7,011 nucleotides of DNA from Alphaproteobacteria bacterium (lineage in GTDB: Bacteria; Pseudomonadota; Alphaproteobacteria; DAOWDM01). Location of the stretch: NCBI GenBank assembly GCA_030639035.1, contig DAOWDM010000201.1, positions 1-7,011 on the forward strand. Reading direction: 5' to 3'. The notes under the pieces are model-generated. The model saw only the letters and a program-made list of their open reading frames with translations. It was not told where the DNA came from and ran no database searches. Of the stretch, positions 1 to 5,396 are shown one piece after another (the first letter of the stretch is position 1; each line of letters begins with the position of its first letter). The position numbers and the translations under genes are program-made.

Positions 1-37
1 ACGAAATATGTAATAAAATCAATGCGTTACGTAGGTT

Positions 38-52
38 GAGAGAGAGAGAGAG
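38..52. repeat. (GA)7 dinucleotide tract
   Basis: Seven perfect GA units plus a final G form a simple-sequence repeat of the kind that slips during replication. It sits upstream of the 57-codon frame that ends at 243. The frame beginning at base 3 is open through the tract and stops at 111-113. Adding one GA unit, or losing two, would join that frame to the downstream one. In the frame beginning at base 1, the T at 37 and the first GA unit always form a TGA, so slippage cannot rescue that frame. The tract could be a phase-variation switch, the scar of a decayed gene, or a purine-rich leader. Confidence 0.75.
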
Positions 53-69
53 GAAACAAGACCCAAAGC

Positions 70-243
70 ATGGGCGGTGGCTCATTTGTTATTTCAAACA
101 AAAACGTCGTTAGAGCTCATGCTCCAGTTGGTCATTTAATGCTAGAATTAGTAGAAGCAAGTGAAAAAATATTGATAGTTGGAGTAAATGCTGGAACAGA
201 AAGATTTTTAAAAAATGTTTACACAAAAGCTAGACAAAAATAA
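70..243 (+). CDS. C-terminal part of an unrecognised protein, possibly frame-interrupted
   Basis: From ATG at 70 the frame encodes 57 residues and ends in TAA at 241-243. I do not recognise the family. The protein begins with a glycine run (MGGGSF), followed by a mixed hydrophobic and charged stretch with VVRAHAPVGHLMLELVEA and ILIVGVNAGTERF. This reads like the end of a folded cytoplasmic domain rather than a complete small protein. No transmembrane segment is visible. The frame stays open upstream of the ATG to codon 40-42, just after a TGA at 37-39 at the edge of the GA tract. No Shine-Dalgarno sequence sits at normal distance from ATG 70; the purine-rich tract ends about 17 bases upstream. 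I therefore suspect that this is the 3' part of a longer gene entering from the left, now out of frame or switched off. It could instead be a small independent gene. The gene that follows starts 36 bases after the stop, so co-transcription is plausible. Confidence 0.45.
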   Translation: MGGGSFVISNKNVVRAHAPVGHLMLELVEASEKILIVGVNAGTERFLKNVYTKARQK

Positions 244-279
244 TCCTTTGGTGTTTAATTGTACTTAATGGAGTTAAAC

Positions 280-1233
280 ATGGCTGGTTTTAAAGATTTG
301 AAAATTATTCTAATCGGGCTTAATGGTCCAAAAAAGGACGATATTCCTAAAACTCCTCGTGAAATTGCAGAAAACATCAAAGAATGTTATGTAGCTGCTA
401 AAGAAGACGCTGGAATCGCAATACATTTTCACGGTAGAGATTCTAAAGGTAAACACACTCTTAATCCTGATATAATCAAAAAAATTATGAAAGAAACAAG
501 AGTTGTTTTTGCCACAAAAAAGCTCCCTGTTTTTATGCAGATGACAACTGAGGGCGTTAATGAATATTCTCCAGAAGTTATTATAAGCGTTCTTAATGAC
601 GTGTCAGAATGGGACGTAAAAGACCAGCCTCATGGCTTTTCGCTAAATCTTTCAGAAGCCATTGTTCCTTTGGGAGTTAAAAACAAAAGCCTGTTTTTGA
701 ACAAGTTTCTGAAAAATGAAAAATACAAACAAAAGCTGCATAAAACCCTTGAAAAAGCCACCAAACACATGGGAGTGCAGTATATTGCCTATTCTCCAGA
801 AGGAATAAACTTTATAGAAAAGCTTATAACAGAAGGGATACTTCCCGATAATAACAACGGTATATACAACGTACTTATTGCATCTGGAAAAACAAACGGA
901 GTTATAAGCTGTCCCTCTGAAAGCAACATTGATTCATATGTAAAGCCTTATGTTAAAGCATTGAAAAAACTTAAAAAATCTCTTGAGAAAAATGGCAAAA
1001 GACTTGTTCCAATGGCGTGTTCTTTTGGAGATAAACAGTCTCAAAAAGCCTACTATGCTGTTTTAGCAAAATTCCTTAAAGCTGGATTTTCCATCAGAGG
1101 CGGTAAAGAAAACAACTATAAAAGCAATGTCTCAGAAGTACGTGACATTGTAAAACTGATGCAAACACATAAACAACCAATTGCAACAATATCCCAAACC
1201 ATTGAAATCATGGGAACTTCACCAAAAACATAG
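280..1233 (+). CDS. 3-keto-5-aminohexanoate cleavage family (BKACE) protein
   Basis: The 317-residue protein belongs to the beta-keto acid cleavage enzyme family. Known members are metal-dependent TIM-barrel enzymes that transfer the acyl part of a beta-keto acid from acetyl-CoA chemistry, releasing acetoacetate and a new CoA ester. Seen here are the N-terminal strand KIILIGLNG, a TPREIAENI helix, and the family's metal-binding HxHxRD signature as HFHGRD (H49 and H51). MTTEG at 88-92 corresponds to the usual TTGG-type strand. RGGKEN near 273-278 corresponds to the RxGLEDN region, which carries a conserved glutamate. The length is close to the family's usual size, slightly long. I chose ATG 280 because GGAG at 270-273 lies six bases upstream. 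The frame extends to a TTG at 259 and an ATG at 268, but neither has a better ribosome site. The true substrate cannot be read from the sequence, because the family acts on many beta-keto acids. The gene appears to be host chromosome, outside the element. Confidence 0.8.
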   Translation: MAGFKDLKIILIGLNGPKKDDIPKTPREIAENIKECYVAAKEDAGIAIHFHGRDSKGKHTLNPDIIKKIMKETRVVFATKKLPVFMQMTTEGVNEYSPEVIISVLNDVSEWDVKDQPHGFSLNLSEAIVPLGVKNKSLFLNKFLKNEKYKQKLHKTLEKATKHMGVQYIAYSPEGINFIEKLITEGILPDNNNGIYNVLIASGKTNGVISCPSESNIDSYVKPYVKALKKLKKSLEKNGKRLVPMACSFGDKQSQKAYYAVLAKFLKAGFSIRGGKENNYKSNVSEVRDIVKLMQTHKQPIATISQTIEIMGTSPKT

Positions 1234-1241
1234 AATTTTAA

Positions 1242-1270
1242 TTGCAAAACCAACCAACGTAATATATCTT
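1242..1270 (+). promoter_or_regulatory. Candidate promoter of tRNA-Ser
   Basis: A TTGCAA -35 box (1242-1247) is followed after 17 bases by TATCTT (1265-1270), which places a start near 1277, just before the mature tRNA at 1281. The surrounding sequence is AT-rich. The -10 match is only moderate, so read-through from the upstream gene remains possible. Confidence 0.4.
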
Positions 1271-1280
1271 CCAAATCAAC

Positions 1281-1370
1281 GGAGAGGTGGCCGAGTGGCT
1301 GAAGGCGCACGCTTGGAAAGCGTGTATGCGGGAGACCGTATCGAGGGTTCGAATCCCTCTCTCTCCGCCA
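1281..1370 (+). tRNA. tRNA-Ser, anticodon GGA
   Basis: This is a complete class II tRNA of 90 bases including an encoded CCA (1368-1370). The acceptor stem pairs 1281-1287 with 1360-1366, with one G-T wobble at the base, and the discriminator base is G1367. The anticodon stem CACGC/GCGTG (1308-1312 and 1320-1324) encloses a seven-base loop with GGA at 1315-1317, which reads UCC and UCU serine codons. The long variable arm (about 1325-1342) forms a six-pair stem (ATGCGG with CCGTAT), as expected for serine. The T arm pairs GAGGG with CCCTC around TTCGAAT (1343-1359). The gene is intact, so insertion of the element has preserved its function. It lies 47 bases after the BKACE stop codon. Confidence 0.97.
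1343..1370 (+). other. Probable attachment site (left end of element) in the tRNA-Ser 3' end
   Basis: P4-type integrases usually recombine at the T-arm-to-CCA end of a tRNA gene. The integrase gene then lies just downstream in the same orientation, as it does here. I infer that the crossover core lies within this segment and that the element starts after it. I found no second copy of the segment in the window, so the right end must be beyond 7011. The exact core limits are unknown. Confidence 0.6.
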
Positions 1371-1384
1371 TTCACAAGTTTTTT

Positions 1385-1460
1385 AACGTCCTATAAAGTA
1401 CAGCAAGCCCTTTGAAAACATATGTTTCGAGGGCTTTTTTTGTGTGATAACGTCCAATAA
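1385..1460 (+). repeat. Pair of 12-bp direct repeats flanking the terminator
   Basis: AACGTCCTATAA at 1385-1396 and AACGTCCAATAA at 1449-1460 differ at one base and lie 64 bases apart, on either side of the terminator. Positioned between the attachment site and the integrase gene, they could be arm-type binding sites for the recombinase or its directionality factor. That role is inferred from position only. Confidence 0.45.
1405..1442 (+). terminator. Rho-independent terminator after tRNA-Ser
   Basis: AAGCCCT (1405-1411) pairs perfectly with AGGGCTT (1430-1436). The inner part can extend pairing through GAAA with TTTC around an AT-rich apex. The 3' arm runs into a T tract (1435-1441). The structure would end tRNA transcription and insulate the integrase promoter that follows. 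Confidence 0.85.
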
Positions 1461-1466
1461 GATTTG

Positions 1467-1495
1467 TTTACAGCCAGATAAAAAGGGGGCATAAT
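1467..1495 (+). promoter_or_regulatory. Candidate sigma70-type promoter of the integrase gene
   Basis: TTTACA (1467-1472) and CATAAT (1490-1495) each match the consensus at five of six positions and are separated by 17 bases. Transcription would begin near 1502, giving a leader of about 34 bases. The -10 box is embedded in the first copy of a GGGGGCATAA repeat, so a protein bound to that repeat would directly affect promoter use. Confidence 0.6.
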
Positions 1496-1533
1496 TGGGG
1501 GCATAAATTACAACCCCAAAAGGAGATGCCCCC
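1485..1533 (+). promoter_or_regulatory. GGGGGCAT repeats overlapping the integrase promoter and ribosome site
   Basis: GGGGGCATAA occurs at 1485-1494 and again at 1497-1506, about one helical turn apart. An inverted copy, ATGCCCCC, lies at 1526-1533 between the Shine-Dalgarno AGGAG (1521-1525) and the start codon at 1536. The first copy covers the -10 box and the second covers the predicted transcript start. Binding by the integrase or an accessory factor would therefore repress the promoter. If a transcript starts upstream, the inverted copies would also form an RNA hairpin next to the ribosome site. The repeats are seen directly; the regulatory role is inferred. Confidence 0.55.
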
Positions 1534-1535
1534 AA

Positions 1536-2759
1536 ATGGCACTTACAGACTCTTCTTGCAAGAATGCAAAACCGACAGCAAAGCCCAGAAAGCTCTCAGA
1601 TTCTCAAGGCTTATATCTTGAAATAATGCCTTCAGGCTCTAAATATTGGCGGTTAAAATACAGATTTATGGGAAAAGAAAAGCGTTTAGCTCTTGGAGTT
1701 TACCCAGAAATCAGCTTAGCAGAAGCAAGGCAAAAGAAAGATGATGCAAGAAAAATCTTAAACAATGGAGCAGACCCCTCTTTTGTAAAGAAAGAACAAA
1801 AAAGACAAGCCAAAAGAATTTCATCAAACACTTTTGAAAGCATTGCTAAAGAATGGCACGAGCATAAAACAAGCGGTTGGACTCCTCTTTATGCAGTTAG
1901 CATTTTAAGAAGATTAGAAAATGATATTTTCCCAGTTATAGGACATTTGCCAATTTCAGATATTACAGCACCTCAAATTTTAGATGTTTTACGGTTAATT
2001 GAAAAGCGTGGAGCTTTTGACATTGCAAAACGTGCTATGCAGACTTGTGGGCAAATTTTCCGTTTTGCAATAGTTACAGGACTTGCAGATAGAAACCCTG
2101 TAACAGACTTAAAAGGAGCTTTGAAGCCTTATAAACAGACGCACTATTCAGCCCTTGATATAAAAGAGCTACCTGAATTTTTACACAAGCTAGAAAAGAA
2201 TGATGCTAGGCTGTTCTTTCTAACCAGACACGCTATGCACCTGCTAATTTTAACATTTGTGCGTACAGGAGAACTTATAAACGCTAAATGGAATGAATTT
2301 GACCTTGAAGCAGGAGAATGGATTATCCCTGCTGAACGTATGAAAATGAGAAAACAGCATATTGTACCACTTTCAAGACAAGCCATTGAAATCTTAAAAG
2401 AGATTCAAACCCAAACAGGGCAATGGGATTTAGTTTTCCCGAATCAAATAACTTCCAGAAAATCTATGAGCAACAACACAATCTTAAAAGCCATAGAACG
2501 CATGGGCTATAAAGGCAAAACCACAGGACACGGCTTTAGAGCCTTAGCAATGACGACAATAAAAGAAAAACTAAACTACAGACACGAAGTAATAGACAGG
2601 CAATTAGCACATTCTATAAGAAATAAAGTAGACGCTGCTTATGACCGTGCAATGTTCTTAGATGAAAGAAAAATAATGATGCAAAAATGGGCAGACTATT
2701 TAGATGCTATTTGCAGTAATGGCAAGGTTATTATTGGCGATTTTAGAAGGACAGCTTAA
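1536..2759 (+). CDS. P4-family tyrosine recombinase (integrase)
   Basis: This 407-residue site-specific recombinase probably inserts and excises the element at the adjacent tRNA-Ser gene. The N-terminal 90 residues carry the DUF4102-type arm-binding domain of P4 integrases (LSDSQGLYLEIMPSGSKYW, then LGVYPEISLAEAR). A SAM-like core-binding region follows at about 100-195 and the catalytic domain at about 205-390. The catalytic residues are visible: R243 in RTGEL, H332 and R335 in HGFR, H359 in QLAHS, and the nucleophile Y369 in AAYDR. A basic stretch, MKMRKQH (269-275), supplies the usual lysine/histidine position. The length is normal for the family and nothing is missing, so the enzyme should be active. 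The start at 1536 follows AGGAG with ten bases of spacing. A repeat-embedded promoter precedes it, which suggests autoregulation. The next gene begins two bases after its stop. Confidence 0.95.
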   Translation: MALTDSSCKNAKPTAKPRKLSDSQGLYLEIMPSGSKYWRLKYRFMGKEKRLALGVYPEISLAEARQKKDDARKILNNGADPSFVKKEQKRQAKRISSNTFESIAKEWHEHKTSGWTPLYAVSILRRLENDIFPVIGHLPISDITAPQILDVLRLIEKRGAFDIAKRAMQTCGQIFRFAIVTGLADRNPVTDLKGALKPYKQTHYSALDIKELPEFLHKLEKNDARLFFLTRHAMHLLILTFVRTGELINAKWNEFDLEAGEWIIPAERMKMRKQHIVPLSRQAIEILKEIQTQTGQWDLVFPNQITSRKSMSNNTILKAIERMGYKGKTTGHGFRALAMTTIKEKLNYRHEVIDRQLAHSIRNKVDAAYDRAMFLDERKIMMQKWADYLDAICSNGKVIIGDFRRTA

Positions 2760-2761
2760 TT

Positions 2762-3430
2762 ATGGAAGACATACAGCATTGGCATCTATGCGATGAAGTA
2801 ACAATTATTCAAGCCGTTTTGTTGATAGTAAATGAAGACCCTTCACATATTCAATATTATGTAGAAAACTGGAACGCTGAAAAGAGACCAAAAGGATATG
2901 AGGCTGTTTTTGCTGCTTTAAAAAATGCAATTATGTCAGATACTTTAAAATCAAATACAAGATATGAAGAAGGAAATAATTATTGTGCAGAGCCAGATTG
3001 GCATTTAACAACAATAAAAGTTTCTACACTTAAAGCATGGCTGCAATCTCGAGGATATACTGAAGGCTTCTTTTTTTCAGATAATGTTAATGAGCCAGAT
3101 TATCTTAACAAAGATAATGAATTTTATGCCCCAAAATTGGCAACAGCCGTTAGAGCTTGGCAAGCTATAACTAACGATATTTCTTTGTTAAACAATAAAA
3201 CACCAAAACAGGCTCTTGAAGTATGGCTTAAAACAAATGCAAAGGAATTTGATTTGATTGATGAAGAAGGCAACCACATAAAACAAGCAATAGAAGACAT
3301 TGCAAAAGTTGCAAACTGGAAGCCTAAAGGAGGGGCAACAAAAACACCAACAAAAGAAAGTTTTATAAAGCCCTGCACATTCAATCAAGACTTTGCAACT
3401 TCATATGAAGATGACGACATACCTTTTTGA
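2762..3430 (+). CDS. Uncharacterised integrase-linked protein with SSB-like C-terminal tail
   Basis: This is a 222-residue protein of no function I can name. The N-terminal part (HWHLCDEVTIIQAVLLIVNEDP) and the middle (ISLLNNKTPKQALEVWLKTN, then IAKVANWKPKGGATKTP at 180-196) resemble unannotated proteins I recall encoded beside P4-type integrases. A low-complexity linker rich in T, K and S (about 193-212) leads to the last residues, YEDDDIPF. DDDIPF (217-222) is identical to the conserved end of bacterial SSB, which docks RecO, RecQ, PriA, exonuclease I and polymerase III chi. No OB fold or other sign of SSB is apparent, so the tail is on an unrelated body. No signal peptide or membrane segment is seen. 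The start lies two bases after the integrase stop, with AGAAGGA about ten bases upstream, indicating an operon with the integrase. A role in recruiting or distracting SSB-binding repair and replication proteins is inference. Confidence 0.75.
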   Translation: MEDIQHWHLCDEVTIIQAVLLIVNEDPSHIQYYVENWNAEKRPKGYEAVFAALKNAIMSDTLKSNTRYEEGNNYCAEPDWHLTTIKVSTLKAWLQSRGYTEGFFFSDNVNEPDYLNKDNEFYAPKLATAVRAWQAITNDISLLNNKTPKQALEVWLKTNAKEFDLIDEEGNHIKQAIEDIAKVANWKPKGGATKTPTKESFIKPCTFNQDFATSYEDDDIPF

Positions 3431-3442
3431 CCTAATTTTACT

Positions 3443-3598
3443 AACCTACCCACCTTTTAACTAATTGAAAAATATACTTTATTTAAAAAAGAAGAATATA
3501 ACCTATCTACCCACCCCCCTTTAACCTGTCATATTTTGGTAGATTTTAGGTAGTCTAGTTTTCTTAACCTGCGTATCTATTTCAGCCATGTTGAACCT
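3443..3598. repeat. Cluster of short repeats upstream of the alpA-like gene
   Basis: The 208-base gap after the 222-residue gene contains no credible gene. AACCT begins at 3443, 3500, 3523, 3566 and 3594. A perfect 9-bp direct repeat, CTACCCACC, lies at 3446-3454 and 3507-3515, each copy followed by TTTAAC after a short interval. Two inverted-orientation GGTAG words at 3538-3542 and 3549-3553 are 11 bases apart, one helical turn. This looks like an array of protein-binding sites for the AlpA-like protein, the second recombinase or a replication factor. No A/T-rich 13-mer array or initiator gene is visible, so I do not call it an origin. Confidence 0.45.
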
Positions 3599-3634
3599 TA
3601 TAAGCTGTTCTCAACGTTAATTAAATGAGAGCAG
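3599..3634 (+). promoter_or_regulatory. Inverted repeat masking the alpA-like ribosome site
   Basis: TATAAG (3599-3604) could be a -10 box, but no convincing -35 box accompanies it. Directly after it, CTGTTCTCA (3605-3613) pairs with TGAGAGCAG (3626-3634) over nine positions, one of them G-U, around a 12-base loop. The 3' arm contains GAGAG, the only Shine-Dalgarno-like sequence before the start at 3639. As DNA this could be an operator at the transcription start. As RNA it would hide the ribosome site. Confidence 0.4.
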
Positions 3635-3638
3635 ACTA

Positions 3639-3848
3639 ATGCAAAATCAAAAACACCCGATAAAAGAAAGAATCCTTAGACTTCCAGAGGTAATAAAAAC
3701 CACTGGATTAAGTCGAAGTACAATCTATTCACATATCAAAAAGGAGCTTTTCCCTAAACATATAAATCTTGGTGCAAGATGCGTTGGTTGGATTGAAAGC
3801 GAAATAGACGACTGGATACAATCACGCATTAAAAAGAGCCGTTCATAA
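3639..3848 (+). CDS. AlpA-like small DNA-binding regulator
   Basis: The 69-residue protein is almost entirely an AlpA/MerR-type winged helix-turn-helix. ILRLPEVIKTTGLSRSTIYSHIKKELFPK (about 12-40) is the two-helix unit, and INLGARCVGWIESEIDDWIQSRI (42-64) gives the wing and the closing helix. In the characterised P4 Vis and CP4-57 AlpA proteins, such regulators control integrase or excision genes of integrated elements and may act as directionality factors. It is the first gene of a tight operon, with the next start two bases after its stop. A hairpin covers its weak ribosome site, which fits autoregulation. Whether it controls the second recombinase, the first, or both cannot be told from the sequence. 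Confidence 0.85.
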   Translation: MQNQKHPIKERILRLPEVIKTTGLSRSTIYSHIKKELFPKHINLGARCVGWIESEIDDWIQSRIKKSRS

Positions 3849-3849
3849 G

Positions 3850-4362
3850 ATGGCTAAACATTACAATCTTAATCTAATATCGTATCAATTATGTTATACG
3901 GTTGATGACATATCTTTATTATTCAAGAAAAACAAGCTCCATGTTCAAACGGTTAGAAGTTGGATAAAGAACGGCTTAAACACGATAGACAGCAAACAGC
4001 CGTTGTTAGTCTTTGGGTATGAGCTAAAAGAATTTCTTGGCAAGCTAAACAACAGCAAAAAGATAAGCACTAAATTTGATGAGTTTTATTGCTTTTCTTG
4101 TAAGTGTCCAGAGATACCATATCAGAGAAAGATTTATATTGAAAAAAACGGCTCTTATATCAAGGCAAAAGGGATATGCTCTAAGAGCAAAAAACCAACA
4201 AATAAAAGCTACAAATTAACGGATTATCAAGAGCTTAAAAAAACTTTCAATCTAGTTGATGAGTTGGAATTATATGATTCTACAAATACACCCTTAAAGA
4301 CTCACATTTTAGACCATGACAAAAACGCTTCAAATGAGTCCTTACAAGGGAGCTTGTTTTAA
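3850..4362 (+). CDS. Helix-turn-helix protein with cysteine cluster and clamp-motif-like C-terminus
   Basis: This is a 170-residue protein I do not recognise by name. Residues 16-63 read as a helix-turn-helix of the excisionase/MerR type (YTVDDISLLF, then VQTVRSWIKNGL, ending with a YELKEFL helix). A cysteine cluster, FYCFSCKC (C81, C84, C86), is followed by C110 in KGICSKSKK, suggesting a small zinc ribbon. The set is not the classical two CxxC pairs, so metal binding is uncertain. A charged linker leads to the last residues, LQGSLF. QGSLF (166-170) resembles the QL[SD]LF pentapeptide by which bacterial proteins bind the DNA polymerase sliding clamp, although glycine replaces the usual leucine. 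The start lies two bases after the alpA-like stop without a strong ribosome site. The stop overlaps the next start by one base (TAATG), so translational coupling is likely. Its place next to the recombinase suggests a DNA-binding accessory factor. Confidence 0.7.
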   Translation: MAKHYNLNLISYQLCYTVDDISLLFKKNKLHVQTVRSWIKNGLNTIDSKQPLLVFGYELKEFLGKLNNSKKISTKFDEFYCFSCKCPEIPYQRKIYIEKNGSYIKAKGICSKSKKPTNKSYKLTDYQELKKTFNLVDELELYDSTNTPLKTHILDHDKNASNESLQGSLF

Positions 4363-5387
4363 TGTCAAATACTGATAGCCACAGCATCTATAATGCCAAG
4401 AATGAAAGAGCTAAATATAACTATAAAATCCATATGAAAAGAGCTTGTAAAAAAGATGGAAAAACCTGTATTGCTACATTGAAGCATCTAAGAGAATTTG
4501 AACTGTTAAACGACTTTAAAAACTTTGAAACTCTCAATATCAACATGATTGAAAGCTACATAAACAAGCTCATGGAAAAAGATTTAAGTCTTTCATACAT
4601 AGACAGCAACTTAAAAGCCTTAAAAGACTTCTACTCATGGCTAGAGCGACAAAAAGGCTATAAGAGCAAGATAGACTACAACCACATAGATTATTTTAGC
4701 TTATCCAATAACCAACGCAAAACAGCAAAAGTAACGGAATATCAAGAAAGCTATTCTTTAGATGATGTTTTTGAAGTGATTAGAGCTATGCCTGACAAGA
4801 CGATAACAGACAGAAGAAACAAGGCTGTCATATCTTTGCAAATACTTTGTGGACTTAGAGTTTCAGAGTTAAAGACAGTTAAGTTAAAAAACTTAATCTT
4901 TAACAAGCAAGCAAAAAACCATATGATTTATGTAAACCCTAAAGACATGCAGGTTAAATTTGCAAAGACAAGACATGCCTATTTTATGCCTTTTCCTGAT
5001 GATATAAAGGACAATGTTTTGCTATGGAAAGAAGAGCTTGAAAAGCTAGGCTTTGAACCAAGAAACCCTTTGTTTCCAAGAATCCCTGCACAGTTTAATC
5101 AGCTAAACATATTAGAACCACAAATAAAAAAGGAAGAAATAAAATCAAACACAACAATAATAAAAATGTTTGAAAGAGCCTTTAATTCAGCAGGGCATGA
5201 ATACTTAAGACCTCACAGTTTCAGGCACACCATAATCAGATGGGCAGAAGAACACACCCCAAAATTCTTAAACGCAGTCCGTCAAAGTCTAGGACACTCA
5301 AGCATAGACACAACCCTACAATCATACGGCAACCTAGCTCCAATAGAACAAGGACGGATTATAAAAGATTTGAAGGTATGGGGGTAA
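4362..5387 (+). CDS. XerC/D-like tyrosine recombinase, second recombinase of the element
   Basis: The 341-residue protein has the two-domain layout of XerC/D and phage-type recombinases. A SAM-like core-binding domain occupies about 20-115 (typical segment SYIDSNLKALKDFYSWL) and the catalytic domain about 130-335. The catalytic residues are R166 in LCGLRVSEL, K202 in FAKTRHAYFMPF, H285 and R288 in PHSFRHT, H312 in LGHSS and the nucleophile Y322 in LQSYGN. All are present, so activity is expected. It lacks the DUF4102 arm-binding domain of the first integrase and is only distantly related to it. The ATG overlaps the previous stop, with AAGGGAG (4346-4352) inside the upstream gene as ribosome site. 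It may resolve multimers, act at a second attachment site, or be the integrase of a nested element. No target site is proven here. Confidence 0.92.
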   Translation: MSNTDSHSIYNAKNERAKYNYKIHMKRACKKDGKTCIATLKHLREFELLNDFKNFETLNINMIESYINKLMEKDLSLSYIDSNLKALKDFYSWLERQKGYKSKIDYNHIDYFSLSNNQRKTAKVTEYQESYSLDDVFEVIRAMPDKTITDRRNKAVISLQILCGLRVSELKTVKLKNLIFNKQAKNHMIYVNPKDMQVKFAKTRHAYFMPFPDDIKDNVLLWKEELEKLGFEPRNPLFPRIPAQFNQLNILEPQIKKEEIKSNTTIIKMFERAFNSAGHEYLRPHSFRHTIIRWAEEHTPKFLNAVRQSLGHSSIDTTLQSYGNLAPIEQGRIIKDLKVWG

Positions 5388-5396
5388 AAAATCTAT

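Noticed and set aside
1116..1310. 64-codon open frame on the minus strand
   Set aside because: It is antisense to the BKACE end and the tRNA, has no family resemblance, and is explained by the codon pattern of the plus-strand gene.
1181..1396. 71-codon open frame overlapping the BKACE end and the tRNA
   Set aside because: It runs straight through the tRNA-Ser gene; the lower half of its translation is the tRNA read as codons. It also has no ribosome site.
2144..2386. 80-codon minus-strand open frame inside the integrase gene
   Set aside because: The opposite strand encodes the integrase catalytic domain with intact motifs; the antisense translation is serine- and cysteine-rich, as expected of a shadow frame.
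3124..3388. Two minus-strand open frames opposite the 222-residue gene
   Set aside because: They overlap each other in different frames, are phenylalanine- and cysteine-rich, and mirror an AT-rich lysine-rich gene. Neither has a promoter or ribosome site.
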